A stretch of 9,104 nucleotides of DNA from JADHUC01 sp964617665 (lineage in GTDB: Bacteria; Planctomycetota; Planctomycetia; Pirellulales; Pirellulaceae), in assembly GCA_964617665.1 (NCBI GenBank), contig CAZUAH010000556.1, positions 1 through 9,104 of the forward strand, read 5' to 3'. Both the position numbers and the translations under genes were made by a program. The notes below the pieces were generated by a model. That model did no database searches, was not told the origin of the DNA, and saw only the letters and a list, made by a program, of their open reading frames with translations. This document shows, piece by piece, positions 1 through 8,500 of the stretch (position 1 is the stretch's first letter; every line of letters starts with the position of its first letter).

Positions 1-3000
1 GAGTGGAAACGCCACCCGCGAACAGAACGCGCAGGTTGGCCGGATCGGCCTCGGCGGGTAACTGGTACGCCATCTCAATGGCCAAGCCCTTGGCGTTGCC
101 GCCGGGCACATGGAAGCCAAGCTCCTGTCGGATGGGAAACGCCGAAGCAACCGTCGGGGTGCGGAAAGGCACTGTCTTCTGGGCAGGCCCAGTCTGAGTC
201 AGTTCCTTGCTGGAAATAGAGGCCACGATTCGCCGCTGGCCATCTGCCCGGTCCCCGGGCAGAGATGTGCGCAGCGGTAGTTCGTCCCCTGCGTCAAGAC
301 GCTGGATGCGCTTCTCTAGAAGCACCGGGCCCGTCGGGCCGTCAAGCTGGATTCTGATGATGGCCTCCCGGGCCGCTGCTAATCCAAGGTTCTTCACCTT
401 CGCATCGATTTGGATGGCACCCGGAAAAGCCCGGTCACTACCAACCGGCCCCCAATCGATCTTCACCGTCAGATCGCTCACGACAACGTCCGGCACATCC
501 GCCGTGTCACCGACGAGAAGATCATAGCTGACCGCCTCGTTACCGGCCTTCAGCGACACCTTGCCATCACGCACGACCGGTCCCCGGCTTCGGACTTCTC
601 CTCGGTCATCGAGCACGAGAATAGCGGCAGGTTTCCCTCGCCAATCGCGGCAGTAATCGGCGAGATCCAGAGCGAGGGTTGCGCCGTTGCCAAGGGAAAT
701 GCGCGCCCCGGTCTCGTCCCGCTGCAAAGAGACTTTGCCGGAGGCGACAAGGCCCTGCTGCCAGACCGTGCCGGTTGGCTTCTGCACAAGCAGGAACTGT
801 TCCGTGCGGATGTAGACATCCCGCTCGTCGTCGGCGCCGCCTGTGCGCAGGCGCCACTGCTCGATTCCCGGTCCTTTCACGTAGAAGTCATTCGTGCCGA
901 GGGAAATCTCGCGTTCGCCCGCCGTCACTTTGTACGTGGAATCACCGAAGTTGACCGTGCAGACCGTGCCATCGGCGAACGTGCTACGCTGCACCTGCCG
1001 GTCGGGCGTGAGGAACTCGTGAGACACCATTTCCTGATCGGCGATCACCTCATGCAACTTGCAGGTCTGCTGATAGATTTCGATCATCAGCTTCCGCTGC
1101 TCAGGCTCGTTCCAGCACAAGCCGTGGCCGTTCACCCACATCATGGGAGGTGTGCCGTAGAGCACATTCATGGCGGTCTTGCGGTCGGTGATTTCGGGCG
1201 CGAACTGATGCAGATAGTCGTTGGTGGCTCCCCAATACCAATAGTTGACGACGCAGTCGTGGAAGACCAGTTCGAACATCGGCACTCGATGAACCGGATC
1301 AATCCCGTATTTCAGATACCGCTCCTCGATCTCCTCCCGGCTCTTGATGTCGCGGAGATAGCCGGCAGGCCAACTATAACAACCGCCGCCCATCATCCCC
1401 TCGTGGTAGTCCAAGAAGCGAACATCGTAGTATCTGCCGTGTTCGCCACCAGCCACCAAGCCGAGTTCGTCTCCCACGTACGCGCACAACGCTTCGCGAT
1501 TGGTCTGGTCCTGCTTGCGGTCGCATGGATGCAGTGGCGAGTAGCACTCCTTGAGTCCGGTGGCAGTCGTCACGTCGAGGAAACGAGTGTTGTAGGGATA
1601 CGTCGCCAACACCTTGGGAATGACGATCCGTGCACACTTGGTCATCACGCCCGTGCACTGTTTCATGTAGGTGTGGACGGGATTCATATCCTTGTCTCGA
1701 GTCACCCACGCCGTCAGGAATTCACCATCGGCTTTCACTGCGGCGTGCGTCTTCACTGGTGCTTTGGCGCGATCGATGATCTCGGAATCGTTGATGTCCT
1801 CGTAGTTATCGTATTCACCCACCAACCAGCCCTGCGCGACGACCTCGGCCATGCTCGCTGGGTTTGGGCGTCCGTTCAGCAGACCGTGCGTCATCCCGGC
1901 CGCCTTGGCCTCGAGCGCAAAGGTTGGACTACCACCCCACCAGTTGACGGCGCCGAAAAGTTTCCGCACGTCCGGCTTCTTCTTGGCCTTCTCGGTGAAC
2001 GTGCGAATCAAGCCTTGCTCCTGCGCCATCTCCCGATAGACCTTGCAGGCCGTCACGTATCCGCCCTTGGCAAAGAAACTCAGCCGCCCTTTGCGACTGC
2101 GAGCCCAGAGGCCCTTGGCGGGATACCAGCGGAAACCGGGAAAGCCAAGCTTGTCCGGATCCTCGTTCCGAGTCTGCATTTGCACTGCCCCGTCCCACGG
2201 AGTCAGCAACGTGGTCGACAGTCCCTTCTGCCCGTCGGTCACTAGCAGGAACGGCAGATCGCCGCCCGCCATGCAGAATTGCTTGTTGCGACAGAACGGA
2301 TCTCCCACCGGGAGGTAGCGTCCGTTGGTGTAGTTCGCCACACCCACGAAGTACGTCTCGGGTTCAGGGGGGTATAGCGCGAAGGGGTAGTTGAAAGGTC
2401 TGATTGGTGTCTCCGCCCCGGACCGACACTCCAGCTCGACGTCGATTTCCGCCTTTCCCTTCACCAGTTCCAGGGTCACTTGGAGAGGGACTTCCGCGAT
2501 CTGTTCCTGCTGGAGAACGTACTTGTACGTCAGGCTGTTCGGTCTCTCGCCCAGTTTCATCTCCGAGACGCGGCGGCTGGCGGCGGTGGCGCTTCGATCG
2601 TTCTCGATGGATCGCACTGGTGCTTTACCTGCCTCGTCGTTCAGCACGGCCACCGAGAACGTCATGGGAGCCGAATCAACCCAAGATCGGGGCGAGTAAC
2701 TCTGACGATCCCGTTTCGTGGGTGCGCCGAGGTTAGGGTCGGCATCGTTCAGGCCCAGAGCAAAGCTGAACCGGATGCCCGGTTCGGCATCCTTCAGCAC
2801 CGGAAAATGCTCCAGCGGCACGGCCACCTCCAACTCGTACCCGGGCAGATGATCGGTCTCCACCAATCGCACGGCCACCTTGCTTCCCGCGAACACCTCC
2901 CCACGGGAGTTCACCGCCACTTCCTTGCCCGTTGGCGCAAGATGCAGCCCCACCCGTACAGAATCGACCCAGAACTCGACGGAATCAGACTCCCACCACT

Positions 3001-3433
3001 GTTCGGTCGTCTCGCCCCCGAACGCCACGTTGTCGTCACGTATGCGGACATAAAGATAGAGCATCTTTTCGTCCCACATGACTTTGGCCCCGCCCGAGCA
3101 GTTGGCCTCGCCGTTTTCGCCCATCCAGGGAAGCCAGATGTAGTCGGCATGAGGAATCCCTTTCCACTCATCGGGATTGCCATCTACCACGATGGGCTTC
3201 GCCGCGCGTCGGGCACGCACGTCATCCTTGTTGGCCGCGCCTTTGGCGGGGTCCTCCTGCTGCCACAGCGTGTCGGAGGCCTTGTCCAGCACGGTCAGAT
3301 GCGCGTTTTCGGCCCCAACCGTGACCTTCAGTTGGGCATCTTCGAGAACCCATACCTCGCCTTCCCGGCGGACATCCGCACGAGCCCAGGGGACAATAGC
3401 CAGCAGAAGACAGAATGACAACAGGATCTTCAT
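1..3433 (-). CDS. Secreted GH129/GH101-like glycoside hydrolase with CBM9-like and CARDB-like domains; 3' end cut by window edge
   Basis: Reading leftward from ATG at 3433-3431, the frame stays open to the window edge: 1144 complete codons and no stop, so the C-terminus is missing. A GAGGA Shine-Dalgarno (complement of 3441-3445) lies 7 nt before the ATG. Residues 1-19 form a Sec signal peptide with a likely cut after ARA. Residues about 20-65 look like the first strands of the N-terminal beta-sandwich seen in GH129/GH101-type enzymes. Residues about 70-265 resemble a CBM9 carbohydrate-binding module (VVDGNPDEW around D84, then WWESDSVEFWVD). The catalytic barrel follows, with NWWGGSP around W498-W499, GEYDNYED around D542, FLDVTTA with D620 and GGEHG with E664. 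D620 and E664 are my candidates for nucleophile and acid/base. The barrel grades into beta structure near N828. Residues about 981-1075 (PDVVVSDLTV, then VKNLG) resemble CARDB. Known GH129 and GH101 enzymes act on alpha-GalNAc glycans; the substrate here is unknown. It is probably the last known member of the minus-strand operon, 35 bp after the GH16 gene. Confidence 0.82.
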   Translation of the reverse strand, partial: MKILLSFCLLLAIVPWARADVRREGEVWVLEDAQLKVTVGAENAHLTVLDKASDTLWQQEDPAKGAANKDDVRARRAAKPIVVDGNPDEWKGIPHADYIWLPWMGENGEANCSGGAKVMWDEKMLYLYVRIRDDNVAFGGETTEQWWESDSVEFWVDSVRVGLHLAPTGKEVAVNSRGEVFAGSKVAVRLVETDHLPGYELEVAVPLEHFPVLKDAEPGIRFSFALGLNDADPNLGAPTKRDRQSYSPRSWVDSAPMTFSVAVLNDEAGKAPVRSIENDRSATAASRRVSEMKLGERPNSLTYKYVLQQEQIAEVPLQVTLELVKGKAEIDVELECRSGAETPIRPFNYPFALYPPEPETYFVGVANYTNGRYLPVGDPFCRNKQFCMAGGDLPFLLVTDGQKGLSTTLLTPWDGAVQMQTRNEDPDKLGFPGFRWYPAKGLWARSRKGRLSFFAKGGYVTACKVYREMAQEQGLIRTFTEKAKKKPDVRKLFGAVNWWGGSPTFALEAKAAGMTHGLLNGRPNPASMAEVVAQGWLVGEYDNYEDINDSEIIDRAKAPVKTHAAVKADGEFLTAWVTRDKDMNPVHTYMKQCTGVMTKCARIVIPKVLATYPYNTRFLDVTTATGLKECYSPLHPCDRKQDQTNREALCAYVGDELGLVAGGEHGRYYDVRFLDYHEGMMGGGCYSWPAGYLRDIKSREEIEERYLKYGIDPVHRVPMFELVFHDCVVNYWYWGATNDYLHQFAPEITDRKTAMNVLYGTPPMMWVNGHGLCWNEPEQRKLMIEIYQQTCKLHEVIADQEMVSHEFLTPDRQVQRSTFADGTVCTVNFGDSTYKVTAGEREISLGTNDFYVKGPGIEQWRLRTGGADDERDVYIRTEQFLLVQKPTGTVWQQGLVASGKVSLQRDETGARISLGNGATLALDLADYCRDWRGKPAAILVLDDRGEVRSRGPVVRDGKVSLKAGNEAVSYDLLVGDTADVPDVVVSDLTVKIDWGPVGSDRAFPGAIQIDAKVKNLGLAAAREAIIRIQLDGPTGPVLLEKRIQRLDAGDELPLRTSLPGDRADGQRRIVASISSKELTQTGPAQKTVPFRTPTVASAFPIRQELGFHVPGGNAKGLAIEMAYQLPAEADPANLRVLFAGGVST

Positions 3434-3440
3434 TGCATAT

Positions 3441-3445
3441 TCCTC
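3441..3445 (-). promoter_or_regulatory. Ribosome binding site of the GH129-like gene
   Basis: The minus strand reads GAGGA here, 7 nt upstream of the ATG at 3433. A second ATG 5 nt upstream (3438-3436) runs into TGA after one further codon, so the 3433 start is the only workable one with this site. Confidence 0.7.
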
Positions 3446-3468
3446 GGGTAGGAGGTGAAGCCAACGGT

Positions 3469-4089
3469 CTATCTCTTCTTCCACACCTTTACATGGTCGA
3501 CCTCGAAGTCCAGCGGATAGGGCAGGTTCTCATCAACTTTCCCTACCCTTCCACCAATCTGAAACATTGCCATCAGCAGATACATCTTTCCTTCCGGGGT
3601 CGGTCCCTCGTACACATGAACCGGCTTGCCGTCCAGATGCCAGGTGATTCTGCCTTCTTCCCAGTTGATTGCCCAGGTATGAAATTCCTTCGATATATCA
3701 TGCGGGCAGTCGAGTACCTTGCTCCCGTTCTTCGTGAAATGCACGTTGAACAGATTCTTGTGGGGACTCTTGCCAAGCCATTCGAAGATGTCAATCTCAA
3801 GAGCGGGCGACTTTCCCACCGGATTCCCATGGCGTGCGCCTTCCGGCGAGTACTCCTGATTCCGCGCGCCGACAGAGTGAAGCCAGAACGCCGTATATGC
3901 GCCGCTTCCACAGACAGGCATCCTGCACCGCATCTCCCACCAGCCGTACTTCTGTGAAAACTTCACATCGTCCCTGAACTCTGCAGTTGCATAAATATCG
4001 GCGTGGTTCTGGTTCGGATCGCCCCGGTCTTCCAGGCTGAAACGAGGCTGCAAAATCATGTGGGGCAGAATGATGTTTGTTTCTCCCAT
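3469..4089 (-). CDS. GH16-family beta-glycanase, N-terminally truncated (possible pseudogene)
   Basis: This 206-residue protein carries the GH16 signature: ALEIDIFEW gives E98 as nucleophile, D100 as the assisting residue and E103 as acid/base. Upstream, FSQKYGWWEMRCRMP followed by GAYTAFWLHS matches the substrate-cleft strand region of the family. Downstream, HTWAINWEEGRITWHLDG, MYLLMAMFQIGG and VDHVKVWKK match the closing strands, so the C-terminus is complete. GH16 domains are usually 240-280 residues with a secretion signal. Here the first 50 or so residues of the fold, including the usual early W-x-x-EF region, and any signal peptide are absent. In the same frame upstream there is only a 15-codon extension before TAA (4137-4135). 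A weak GAGG lies 8 nt before the ATG, so the short form might be translated, but it would be cytoplasmic and probably unstable. GH16 members cleave beta-1,3/1,4 glucans or galactans such as laminarin, agar and carrageenan; the substrate cannot be read from this sequence. It ends 35 bp before the GH129-like gene. Confidence 0.78.
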   Translation of the reverse strand: MGETNIILPHMILQPRFSLEDRGDPNQNHADIYATAEFRDDVKFSQKYGWWEMRCRMPVCGSGAYTAFWLHSVGARNQEYSPEGARHGNPVGKSPALEIDIFEWLGKSPHKNLFNVHFTKNGSKVLDCPHDISKEFHTWAINWEEGRITWHLDGKPVHVYEGPTPEGKMYLLMAMFQIGGRVGKVDENLPYPLDFEVDHVKVWKKR

Positions 4090-4206
4090 GATTTTGCCCT
4101 CAATGATTCTGCGCGTACGTCGTCCTTTGCAGCGTTAGCGATGAAGATCAACCGCGAACGAAAAATCCCGTTTCTCGACGACCGAAGCCTCACTGCTGTA
4201 GGGCAC
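4090..4206 (-). other. 117-bp gap between the GHL15-like gene and GH16
   Basis: I read this gap in all three minus-strand frames to look for the missing GH16 N-terminus and recognised none. The frame of the GH16 gene holds TAA at 4137-4135. The TAG ending the upstream gene (4209-4207) is in that same frame. A weak AT-rich hairpin sits at 4159-4177 (7-bp arms, one mismatch). No clear promoter is visible. Confidence 0.5.
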
Positions 4207-5403
4207 CTATTCGCCGTCACGAAACTCGATTCGGGCGAGTTCCTGTTCCAGGTCGACCCACACGTTGGCATGTTCGAATTGGCGAGTGTAGATCCAGCCG
4301 TCGCGTCGCGCGGGGCCGCGTGGCGGACCGAGCGGTTTGTCGTATTCGGGATACCAAGCCAAGCCACCATCGTTGTGGTGGTAGCCCCAACTGTAGCAGA
4401 AGTACGAGGACTTCTCCGCGGCGATCAGGAAGCAGGCCAGAGGAAACGTGATAGCAGATCGCGCTTCGCGTAGGTTCTCGGTGGCGTTATCTCGGTGAGG
4501 TTCCATCCAACTGAATCCGGGCCATCCCTTGACGATTACTATCTTGCCCTCTCGGCCTGCGCGGGAGATCAACTCCAAGTCGACAGCCATGCGTTCCTTG
4601 TTCAGGCGGCCATCGCGTGTGCGTGCGGAGAAGTGTCCGAAGTGTTCAACCATTGCGCCAGAGGTTACACGCAGGTAGCGGGAACCACCGTCGGACCAGC
4701 GCTGGTGGTCGCCGCGGAGTCCGTTGAAGATCACCAACTCACTTGGTCCCAGCGTTGTCCGTAGCTGTTGCATCATCTGCCACAAGCCGGATTCCACGGC
4801 TTCATACTTGGCGGCTCCCCAATTCCGACGATTCTGTTCCGCTAACATGCCGATCTTGGGCACCGCGTCGACAAACACGCCGTCAATATGGTCTTCTTTC
4901 GCAGCGTGCGCGGCCACGTTGATCCACCATTGACGCATCGCACGTACGGAAAGATCGTAGGTCTGCACGCGTCCGCGGATCAGGAACGGCTTGTCGGCGG
5001 AATCGCGAAGCAGCCAGTCGGGATTCGCGGTGAATTGCTCGTGGGCGGTGTACTGCGGATAAGCCAGGAACACGTTCCAATAGGACAGCACCTTGCAGCG
5101 CGGGTTGATCGCCTTCAATTGCCTGGCCGCCGCCGCAATCCCAGCCTCGGCGGAATCATGTTGCCGGATTCCTTGCGTCTACTCCAGGCAGACCAATGGA
5201 AATCGACTTGCGAGAAACCGGGCTTCGTCGTCGGAGAAGTCTCCGGATGGTTTCGCCAGATGAGCCATGATTGGGACTCGATCCCAAGAGAAGTCGGGAT
5301 ACGCTAAGCGCTCAGCTTCCGTCGGCGATTGCGGTTCGAGTGCAAACGCCTTGGCGACGAGCACGACTGATATAAGCGCGGTTATGACAGGTCGTTCGAT
5401 CAC
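4207..5403 (-). pseudogene. Secreted TIM-barrel putative glycoside hydrolase (GHL15-like), interrupted by an in-frame TAG
   Basis: The gene reads leftward from GTG at 5403-5401 to TAG at 4209-4207, 398 codons before the final stop, in a single frame. Codon 75 (5181-5179) is TAG. Protein-like sequence continues on both sides: DFSWDRVPIMAHLAK and FPLVCLE before it, TQGIRQHDSAEAGIAAAARQ and KVLSYWNVFL after it. The first 22 residues or so form a signal peptide (hydrophobic ITALISVVLVAKAFA), which supports the GTG start. An in-frame TGA two codons upstream excludes a longer start, and GGAG lies about 10 nt before the GTG. The later part has TIM-barrel features: IDGVFVDAVP with D174 and D179 on one strand, VEHFG with E253 on another, and KGWPGFSWMEP. 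I place it near the hypothetical glycosyl hydrolase family GHL15, from memory and unverified; no substrate can be named. It is the first gene of the minus-strand operon, divergent from the HzsA-related gene. It may be a nonsense-mutated pseudogene, a sequencing error, or a gene with readthrough. A TTG at codon 96 could only restart a fragment lacking the first strands. Confidence 0.72.
5179..5181 (-). other. In-frame premature TAG (codon 75) in the GHL15-like gene
   Basis: The minus strand reads CTG GAG TAG ACG CAA at this point with no change of frame on either side. One base change from AAG, GAG or CAG would create this TAG. As I recall the family, this position precedes a TQG motif and is often lysine, which would make AAG to TAG the simplest history (inference). 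Confidence 0.8.
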
Positions 5404-5587
5404 GGTTCAGTAACTCCAACAGCGGTGGACAGAATCTCGCGTGCGTCCTTGATGGTTTGACACTTCACACATCCTGCCCCGAATCGTCCAGCGGCAGGCG
5501 GCCTTTCAATATACAGGCTTGCGCGCCACAATGCCTCGGCAAATTGCATACGCTCGCAGACACGATGAGTATTCAGGGAGACAGTCA
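5404..5587. promoter_or_regulatory. 184-bp divergent intergenic region
   Basis: Both flanking genes start outward from this region (GTG at 5403 on minus, ATG at 5588 on plus), so it should hold promoters for both directions. A TTGACA hexamer occurs on the plus strand at 5457-5462 but no good -10 box stands 16-18 bp after it. TATACA at 5510-5515 has no matching -35. I see no strong operator-like inverted repeat. The exact promoters are therefore not assigned. Confidence 0.5.
5576..5581 (+). promoter_or_regulatory. Ribosome binding site that sets the start of the HzsA-related gene
   Basis: GGGAGA lies 6 nt before the ATG at 5588. The protein from that ATG opens with a basic then hydrophobic signal peptide. 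The same frame has an ATG 69 nt upstream (5519), which would add 23 polar residues and bury the signal peptide, so 5588 is preferred. Confidence 0.75.
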
Positions 5588-8500
5588 ATGGATCGGGCTC
5601 TCAGGCGATCGGCGACGGTGCTGTCGGCCGTTCTTCTGTTCTTCTTCTTGGCGCGCGAGGGCGTCGCGGCGAGTCCGCTGGTCGATCGGGCGAAGCTTCG
5701 AGCTGCGATCGAGGATTTGACGAAGACGTTTGGCGATCGCTACCCACAGGGCGCAGCATATCTCGATCGACTGGCGCGGATTGAGTCCGAGTACCGTGGT
5801 CGATTGCCAGCGGCTAGGCGCGAACTGGAGCGGCTTCGTCAGGAGGCCTTGCTGGCCAATCCCCTGTTGAAGGAGTTGCCGGGGCTGCTGTTGGTGAAGC
5901 GTCGGCCCAAGGATCTGAAGGTCGACAAGGTGTTTTCGAGCCTTGACGAACAGATCGGCTATTCGGCGGGGTTCGGACGCGAGATTGGGATGCCCTCGAA
6001 CCACGAATGCAACGCCTCGCTGGAACCGGACGGCTATGAGAACGAAATCTGTCTGTTGAGTCCGGTGTCCCCCAAGGGAGAGCTGCGGCCCGTCTATCGA
6101 CCGAGCGGCGGTGGCTACGTCGGCGACTTGGAGCTTCACTTCGACGCCAATCGAATCCTCTTCACGCAATCCGACTTGGTGAATTGGAAGCTGTGGGAGA
6201 TGCGAGTCGATGGTAGGGACCTGCGGCAGGTGTCACAGTTGCCCAATGACGTCGATGCGATGGACGGCTGCTACTTGCCCAACGGGAGAATCATCTTCGG
6301 AGCGACCGCCTCGTACCAGTCGGTGCCTTGCTGGCATGGGCGGCAGCCGGTCTGCAATCTGTACGTGATGGATGCGGACGGTTCGAACGTTCGCCAGCTC
6401 TGTTTTGACCAGGATCATAACTTCCACCCGGCCGTGCTGCCTTCAGGTCAGGTGCTGTACCAACGTTGGGACTACACGGGGATTTCGCATATCTATTTGC
6501 GCCAGTTGATGACGATGAACCCCGATGGCACGCGACAACGGGCCGTCTATGGCAGCAATTCCTGGTTCCCGAACTCGTTGTTCTTTGCCCGATCGCTGCC
6601 GGACGCCGATAACCGTCTCTTGTGTATTCTCTCCGGTTATCACGGCGCTCATCGGATGGGCCAGTTGGTCGTAGTCGACACGAGTGTTGGTTGGCAGGAA
6701 GAGAGTGGAATTGTACAGCGGATTTCGGGCCGAGGATTTCCAGTCACGCCCAAGGTGCGCGACGCGCTGGTCAACAACGACTGGCCCAAGTTCTTGCATC
6801 CGTTCCCTTTGAGCGACAAGTACTTTCTGGTCAGCGCGTGCGACACTCGGAATTCGACTTGGAAGATCTACTTGGCCGATGTGTTCGACAATCTTGTCGC
6901 GGTCCACGAATCGTCTGGGTACGCGTTGCTGGAACCCACGCCGCTCATGCCACAGCCGATGCCGCCGGTAATCCCGGATCAAGTGGACTTGTCGGCGGAC
7001 GATGCGACGGTGTTCGTCAGCGATGTGTATGCCGGCCCAGGGTTGGCCGGCGTACCACGAGGAACGGTTAAGCAATTGCGTGTGGTGGCTTATCACTTCG
7101 GCTACCGCGGGTTGGCGGGTTCGGACAAGATCGGTTATGGCGGCCCATGGGACGCTATGCGAATATTGGGAACGACACCTGTCGAGGAGGATGGTTCGGC
7201 GAGCTTTCGAGTACCGGCCAACACGCCGGTTTCGCTGCAAACGCTGGACGACGAGGGCAAAGCGGTCCAATTGATGCGGAGCTGGTTTACAGCCATGCCT
7301 GGCGAGCAGGTTTCCTGCGTAGGCTGCCACGAGCGGCCTGCCGATGGGGGCGATGTGGGATTGCGAGTCGCGGCGCAGCGACCGCCAAGCAGGTTGAACG
7401 CGTGGTACGGCCCGCCACGCGGTTTCGATTTCGAGCGTGAAGTGCAACCCGTGCTCGATCGCTATTGCGTTTCTTGTCACGACGGTTCCCAGACCGAGGT
7501 CGCCGATCTTCGTTCGGAAGCCGATGGCGGCACGGCGTCTGCGATGGCGATCGGCTATGTTCCGCGCCTGCCCGACGAAATGCGTCGAGCGACCGGCGGC
7601 CGGTTGAAGTACAGTCCCGCGTACGACGTATTGGTTCATTACATTCGTCGCGTGGGGATCGAGGACGACGTGAGCCTGCTGGCCCCCGGCGAGTATCACG
7701 CCGATACCAGCGAGCTGGTCCAGATGCTGCAGAAAGGGCATCACGGCGTCGAACTGGACCGCGAGGCGTGGGATCGGATCATTACGTGGATCGACTTGAA
7801 CGGCCCGTGTCATGGTACATGGGGCGACGTGTATCCCGTTCCGGCTGGCGCACACCAGCGGCGGATGGAATTGCGATCGTTGTACGGAGGTCCCTCCTAC
7901 GATCCCGAACGAATCTTCGAAGGTACGTGTACGTTTGCCACTTCAACGTCGCCTGAGCCGATGCCCCGGTCCGAACCTCTTCGACTCGAAGGGTGGCCGC
8001 AGTCTGGCAAACAGGCCAGCGCGGCGCAACTAGCGCTGGGCGATACGCACCGCGTGTTGAAGCTAGCCGACGATGTCGTGCTGCAGCTCGTGCGCATACC
8101 AGCGGGTCGTTTTGTGATGGGTGACGTTGATGGCGAATCGGACGAGCACCCTGAGCGCATCGTCGACATCCAAGAGGCTTTCTGGATGGGGACCTGCGAG
8201 GTGACCAACGCCCAGTTTCGCTGTTTCGATCCATCGCACGATAGTGGATACTACGTCAAACGGCGCGATCGTGCGGACGGCAAGGGGCTTTCGCTGAACA
8301 ACGATCTTCAGCCAGTCGTGCGGGTATCGTGGCAGCAGGCCATGGCGTTCTGCGAGTGGTTATCCCAACAAACCGGCACGCGCATCACGCTGCCGACGGA
8401 AGAGCAATGGGAATACGCTTGCCGTGCAGGCCGCTCGACGCCGCTGAACTACGGATCGACCGACGACGATTTCGCGGCCTGGGGCAATATGGCCGACCGG

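Noticed and set aside
410..2245. A 611-codon open frame on the plus strand
   Set aside because: It lies fully antisense to the GH129-like gene, whose protein shows a signal peptide, domain motifs and candidate catalytic residues. The plus-strand translation is His/Arg/Val-rich with no recognisable domain, as expected of a mirror frame in GC-rich DNA.
2480..3418. A 312-codon open frame on the plus strand
   Set aside because: It is antisense to the CBM9-like and signal-peptide part of the GH129-like gene and shows no protein-family features of its own.
4159..4177. Hairpin with 7-bp arms in the gap before GH16, as a possible terminator
   Set aside because: The stem is AT-rich with a mismatch and no T run follows on the minus strand, so it would be a poor terminator.
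5179..5181. Pyrrolysine or other programmed recoding of the TAG
   Set aside because: There is no sign of pyrrolysine genes or a recoding structure in the window, and genes of this type do not use pyrrolysine to my knowledge. A mutation or sequence error is simpler.
5457..5462. Perfect TTGACA -35 hexamer on the plus strand
   Set aside because: No acceptable -10 hexamer stands at 16-18 bp, so I do not call a promoter.
5519..5587. Upstream ATG giving the HzsA-related protein 23 extra residues
   Set aside because: The extension is polar, hides the signal peptide, and lacks the good GGGAGA ribosome site that precedes the 5588 ATG.
5400..5588. A 62-codon minus-strand frame containing GCVKCQTIK, which looks a little like a thioredoxin-type CxxC site
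   Set aside because: It needs a TTG start, has no clear ribosome site and fills exactly the divergent promoter region. The CxxC match is short and probably chance.
6443..7855. A 470-codon open frame on the minus strand
   Set aside because: It is antisense to the propeller and haem-motif region of the HzsA-related gene. Its translation is Arg/His/Gln-rich without domain features.
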